64,000 bases of DNA from Shinella sp. UYSO24 (lineage in GTDB: Bacteria; Pseudomonadota; Alphaproteobacteria; Rhizobiales; Rhizobiaceae). The translations under genes and the position numbers were made by a program. The stretch lies in assembly GCA_902167985.1 (NCBI GenBank), contig CABHNZ010000008.1, forward strand, positions 186,001 to 250,000. Reading direction: 5' to 3'. The notes under the pieces were generated by a model. That model made no database searches and was not told where the DNA came from. It worked only from the letters and a program-made list of their open reading frames with translations. This document shows, piece after piece, positions 60,332-64,000 of the stretch (the first letter of the stretch is position 1; each line of letters begins with the position of its first letter).

Positions 60332-62250
60332 ATGTTTCTGTTTGTCCTCGCCTATCTGGGCGGCGTGCTGACGATTGTCAGCCCTTGCATCCTGCCCGTT
60401 CTTCCCTTCGTCTTCGCCAGGGCCGGCCAGCCCTTCCTGAAGAGCACGCTGCCGATGCTGATCGGCATGGCCGCCACCTTTGCCCTTGTCGCGACGCTTG
60501 CAGCGCTTGGCGGCGGCTGGGCGGTCGATGTCAATGAATACGGGCGCTATGCGGCCATGGCTCTTCTGGTCGTCTTCGGCATCGTGCTTCTCTTTCCCTC
60601 GCTCTCCGATCGCCTGACGCGGCCGCTCGTGGCGCTTGGCGCGCGCTGTCGCAGACAGCCGACAGGGAAAGCCGCACGGGCGGATCGACCGTTGCCGCGT
60701 CGCTCCTGCTCGGGGTGGCGACCGGGCTGCTCTGGGCTCCCTGCGCGGGCCTGTGCTCGGGCTTATCCTGACGGGTGCGGCGCTTAAAGGCGCGAGCATC
60801 GGAACCACGCTCCTGCTTCTCGCCTATGCGCTTGGTGCTGCCACCTCGCTGGCACTGGCGCTTCTCGTCGGAGGGCGCGTGTATCAGGCTATGAAGAACT
60901 CGCTCGGGATCGGCGAATGGGTGCGGCGTGGCGTGGGCGTGCTTGTGCTGGTCGCGGTCGTCGCCATCGGCTTCGGGCTGGATACGGGCTTTCTGACACA
61001 GGCATCGCTGGCCAGCACCGGTACGCTGGAACAGAGCCTCATCGACAGGTTTCAGCCACAGCAGAAGTCGGCCTCGGCCGAAGGCGGCGCCATGTCCTCT
61101 TCCGTCGTCATGCCGAAGGAGGATGGCGAGCCCGCAGGCGGCGCGATGATGAGCGCCAACGATGCGATGAGGGATGCTGCCATGAAGGGCGGCGCAATGA
61201 GTGGCGGCGCGATGAACGGCGGTGCATGATGAGCGGCAGCACTCAGATGATGATGAAACCGGCAGCGAAGCCGGCCGCGGCAGCGCTTCCGGTCGAAGGA
61301 ACCGCTCCATCCCTCAACGGCGCCGTCGAATGGCTGAACTCGCCGCCACTCACGGCCGAGGGCCTGAAGGGCAAGGTCGTGCTGGTCGATTTCTGGACCT
61401 ATTCCTGCATCAACTGCATCCGCGCCATTCCCTACGTGAAGGCCTGGGCCGAGAAATACAGGGATCAGGGACTGGTGGTAATCGGCGTCCACGCGCCCGA
61501 ATTCGCCTTCGAAAAGAATGTCGCCAACGTCAGAAAGGCAATTGCCGATCTCGGCATCACCTATCCGGTGGCAATCGACAACGACTATGCGATCTGGCGC
61601 GCTTTCGACAACCAGTATTGGCCGGCACATTACTTCATCGATGCCGAGGGCCGCATCAGATACCACCATTCGGCGAGGGCGAATATGACAAGTCCGAGGG
61701 GGTGATCCAGCAATTGCTGGCCGAGGCGGGCAACAGGAATGTCGCGAACGGCATTGTCGATGTGAAGGCAACCGGCGCGGAAGCCGCCTCCGACACCAAT
61801 GACGTCCAGTCGCCGGAGACCTATGTCGGCTGGCAGCGTTCGGACAATTTCGTCGACCAGTCTGGAACCGTCAACGGCGCCCCCCATGTCTATAGCGCAG
61901 CAGCACCGCGGCTCAACCAATGGGGACTGACCGGCAACTGGACCGTCGATGCCGAAAATGCCGGGCTCAACGACAAGGACGGCAGCATCTACTACCGCTT
62001 CCATGCCCGCGACCTGCATCTCGTGCTTGGCCCCGGCGCGGACGGAAAGCCGGTCCGTTTCAAGGTGACGATCGACGGGAAGCCTCCCGGCGAGAACCAT
62101 GGCGCAGATACCGATGCCGAGGGCAACGGTACGGTAACGGGGCAGCGGCTCTACCAGCTCGTCCGGCAGGCCGGAGAGGTTGGCGATCATACATTCGAGA
62201 TCCGTTTCACGGATCCCGGTGTCCAGGCTTATGCATTCACGTTCGGATGA
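60332..62250 (+). CDS. dipZ: DipZ-type thiol-disulfide transporter: CcdA domain, Met-rich linker, thioredoxin domain, C-terminal domain (three frame breaks)
   Basis: Passes reducing power from cytoplasmic thioredoxin to the periplasm. The CcdA-like membrane part has the two redox cysteines in VSPCILPVLPF and WAPCAGPVLG. A linker of about 65 residues has roughly 13 methionines in GGAM-type repeats. The thioredoxin domain carries DFWTYSCINCIRAIPY. The C-terminal DipZ domain starts ETYVGWQRSDNF and ends QAYAFTFG. Breaks near 60640, 61228 and 61667 split it into three frames. At 61228 one A in GGTGCATGATG restores the linker NGGAMMSG, so the CcdA and thioredoxin parts are one protein of about 640 residues, as in mycobacterial DipZ. 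Sits between msrB and msrA and presumably recycles both. Confidence 0.87.
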
Positions 62251-62261
62251 AGGAGATCGAC

Positions 62262-63005
62262 ATGACCAAGACTGAACAAGCCGGCACCAAGGCTGGGCGC
62301 GGCAGGAAAAGATTTCGGGCAGCGCTTCTCGGCACCGGCGCCCTCCTCATGGCCGGCTTCGGGCTCCATCTGACGGCCTCTGCTGCAGAAGATGCGCGCG
62401 TCATCCCGGCACCAGCCGTTGACGAGAAAAGCGCGGCCGGCACGGAGACGGCGATTTTCGCCGGCGGCTGTTTCTGGGGCGTACAGGGCGTCTTCCAGCA
62501 TGTCAGGGGCGTCGAAAATGCGCTTTCGGGCTATGCCGGAGGCGAGAAGACGACCGCGCAGTACGAGACCGTCAGTTCAGGCTCGACCGGGCACGCGGAA
62601 TCCGTCGAAGTGACCTTCGATCCCAAGGTCGTCAGTTACGGGCATCTCCTGCAGATCTACTTCTCCGTCGCCCATGATCCGACCCAGCTGAACCGCCAGG
62701 GCCCTGACCACGGCACGCAATATCGCTCGGCCGTCTTTCCGGTGAACGAGGAACAGGCGCGCGTCGCCAAGGCCTATATCAGCCAACTGAACGGCGCGAA
62801 GGTCTATGATGCAGCGATCGTCACCAAGATCGAGCCGGGCAAGGCCTTCTATCCGGCCGAGGCCTATCATCAGAACTTTCTGACCAACAATCCGACCTAT
62901 CCGTATATCGTCTATAACGACCTGCCGAAGATCGACAATCTGAAGAAGATTTTCCCGAAGGATTTTCGCCCTGATCCGGTTCTGGTTGCAGCAACCGGCA
63001 ACTGA
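62262..63005 (+). CDS. msrA: Exported methionine-S-sulfoxide reductase MsrA
   Basis: A 247-residue MsrA. A basic N-terminus and helix (FRAALLGTGALLMAGFGLHLTASAAE) export or anchor it in the periplasm. The catalytic motif is AIFAGGCFWGVQGVF, with YSGYAGG-type ALSGYAGGEKTTAQYETVSSGSTGHAESVEV and YFSVAHDPTQLNRQGPDHGTQYRSA. It has no second cysteine, so it cannot form the usual intramolecular disulfide; a glutaredoxin/thioredoxin-like partner such as DipZ would be needed. ATG at 62262 after AAGGAGA. Confidence 0.94.
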   Translation: MTKTEQAGTKAGRGRKRFRAALLGTGALLMAGFGLHLTASAAEDARVIPAPAVDEKSAAGTETAIFAGGCFWGVQGVFQHVRGVENALSGYAGGEKTTAQYETVSSGSTGHAESVEVTFDPKVVSYGHLLQIYFSVAHDPTQLNRQGPDHGTQYRSAVFPVNEEQARVAKAYISQLNGAKVYDAAIVTKIEPGKAFYPAEAYHQNFLTNNPTYPYIVYNDLPKIDNLKKIFPKDFRPDPVLVAATGN

Positions 63006-63024
63006 TCGCAAGAGGACAAAGACC

Positions 63025-63635
63025 ATGACATATGTTTCTGGAATGATGACGGCAGCGACGATTGTCGTTTTGACGGCGGTCGCGTCCCAAGGCGCCCTGG
63101 CGGCTGACAAGCTGCGCATTCGCGGGACGATCGAGCGGATGGACGGGAGCGATATCACGATGAAGAGCGCCGACGCAAGGAGCTCATGGTGATGCTGCAG
63201 CCCGGCACGACCATACTTGGCGTCAGGAATGCCTCTGCCAGCGATATCAAGCCGGGCGACTTCGTCGGGATCGGCTCGCAACCGACGGCCAGCGGCATCA
63301 ACGGCGCGGTGCAGGTGGTTATCTTCCCGGCCTCGATGAAGGGCACCGGAGAGGGTGATCGCGCCTGGGATGTTCGCCCGAACGGCTCGATGACCAACGC
63401 CACCGTGGCCGACGCGGTGACGGATGTGAACGGCCAGACGGTGACGCTTGCCTACAAGGGCGGAGGGCGGAAGATCAATATCCCCGGCGGAACCCGGATC
63501 GTCGCCCTCACGCCGGCCACGAAGGACAATCTGAAACCCGGTGCGGAGATCTCCGTGCAGGGCGTGAGTGCCGATCAGGGCATGGTCTCCGCCGACCGGA
63601 TCTCGGTCGGGCTTGAGGGTGCGTCGCCGATGTAG
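63025..63635 (+). CDS. Secreted DUF5666-like protein (one frame break)
   Basis: About 203 residues with signal peptide MTYVSGMMTAATIVVLTAVASQGALAA, then short beta-rich repeats: RGTIERMDGSDITMKSADA, GVRNASASDIKPGDFVGIGS, ATVADAVTDVNGQTVTLAYKGGGRKINIPGGTRIVAL and LKPGAEISVQGVSADQGMVSADRISVG. The pattern suggests DUF5666-type OB-like modules. One base is missing near 63175, after KSADAR. It is 19 bases after msrA and probably in the same operon. Function unknown; perhaps a metal- or oxidant-related periplasmic accessory. Confidence 0.68.
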
Positions 63636-64000
63636 ACCGTGAACGAGCCAGTTCCAGCGGCCTCCCCGACACTACCATCCAAGCACTGGCTTTATTTAGA
63701 TTACTCAGAGAAGAGCCTATCACGGAACGTGAACTATTCGAGGATTGCCGCATAGCATGGGGATGCCAAAGAGATACCAGGCACAGAAACAATCGCCTGA
63801 TATCTCACGCTGAGCCCATCAACCTGATCGGGCGTGCGTGCTGAAACCTAAGGACCCGATGTGTGTTCGTGCCGAACCGCGACTTGCGGGGGCAAGCTAA
63901 CCTCCCTGCTGGTACTGTTCGGCATTTCCCTATCTCCCCTGTTCCGGCGCTGGATCGACGTGCTGCCGCTCGGTGATGACACCGCGCGTGCGCAAAGCGT
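63636..64000. other. Right-edge region, no secure gene
   Basis: About 365 bases. From about 63668 to 63844 one plus-strand frame reads ALALFRLLREEPITERELFED and then CRIAWGCQRDTRHRN, with a stop at 63842-63844. Its codons are AT-richer than neighbours (TTA, TTT, AGA). One C inserted near 63667 would join it to a GTG at 63639. I do not recognise it. Near the edge a hydrophobic frame (LTSLLVLFGISLSPLFRRW) may be the start of a membrane protein gene continuing outside. Confidence 0.3.

Overview
The window looks like chromosomal DNA of a Rhizobiaceae-type alphaproteobacterium. GC content is high. Marker systems typical of that group are present: dctA divergent from dctBD with a sigma-54 promoter, pcaIJF divergent from an IclR regulator, an eptA-dgkA-two-component operon, a tartrate/malate dehydrogenase with a divergent LysR gene, oligopeptide-type ABC operons with catabolic enzymes, an alphaproteobacterial LexA box (GAAC-N7-GAAC), and a tandem array of hairpins with CCUCCUCCC loops matching the cuckoo/CcsR small RNAs. 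I saw no rRNA, tRNA, CRISPR array or intact insertion sequence.

Layout. 1-4.6 kb: 3'-truncated phosphodiester glycosidase-like gene (minus), anmK, a DMT permease and a secreted S10 peptidase. 4.8-9.0 kb: MarR regulator, then the beta-ketoadipate genes pcaF, pcaJ and pcaI (minus), divergent from pcaR. 9-15.8 kb: CHASE4-GGDEF-EAL protein, FMN monooxygenase, M24 peptidase and 6-phosphogluconate dehydrogenase (all minus). 16-20 kb: a small protein with a LexA box, a one-helix membrane protein, DoxX, tandem cuckoo-like sRNAs and an L,D-transpeptidase. 20-27.5 kb: LysR and tartrate/malate dehydrogenase, ECF sigma and anti-sigma, a BI-1 family protein, Kup, sorbitol/xylitol dehydrogenase. 27.6-31.8 kb: eptA-dgkA-response regulator-kinase operon for lipid A modification. 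32-37.3 kb: dctA, dctB and dctD. 37.5-39.2 kb: diguanylate cyclase. 39.2-45.3 kb: GntR, a peptide ABC transporter without an ATPase, and gamma-glutamyltransferase. 45.7-53.2 kb: a second peptide-type ABC operon with a fused double ATPase, an amidohydrolase and an N-carbamoyl-D-amino-acid hydrolase. 53.5-57.2 kb: ferric-iron type ABC transporter. 57.5-63.6 kb: a CusRS/HprRS-like two-component system divergent from msrB-dipZ-msrA-DUF5666, with a CusR-like palindrome between them. The last 350 bases hold no clear gene.

About 35 reading-frame breaks occur in roughly 22 otherwise well-conserved genes. Wherever I reconstructed the break, restoring one base, often in a short homopolymer, recovers the family sequence. 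I read this as residual single-base deletion error in the assembly rather than gene decay, and list these loci as CDS with the breaks noted. Two apparent gene fusions (pcaJ-pcaF and sigma/anti-sigma) come from the same cause. The most interesting parts are the tandem anti-Shine-Dalgarno hairpin RNAs, the exported methionine sulfoxide repair operon with a methionine-rich DipZ linker and its own two-component switch, and the LexA-box small protein.
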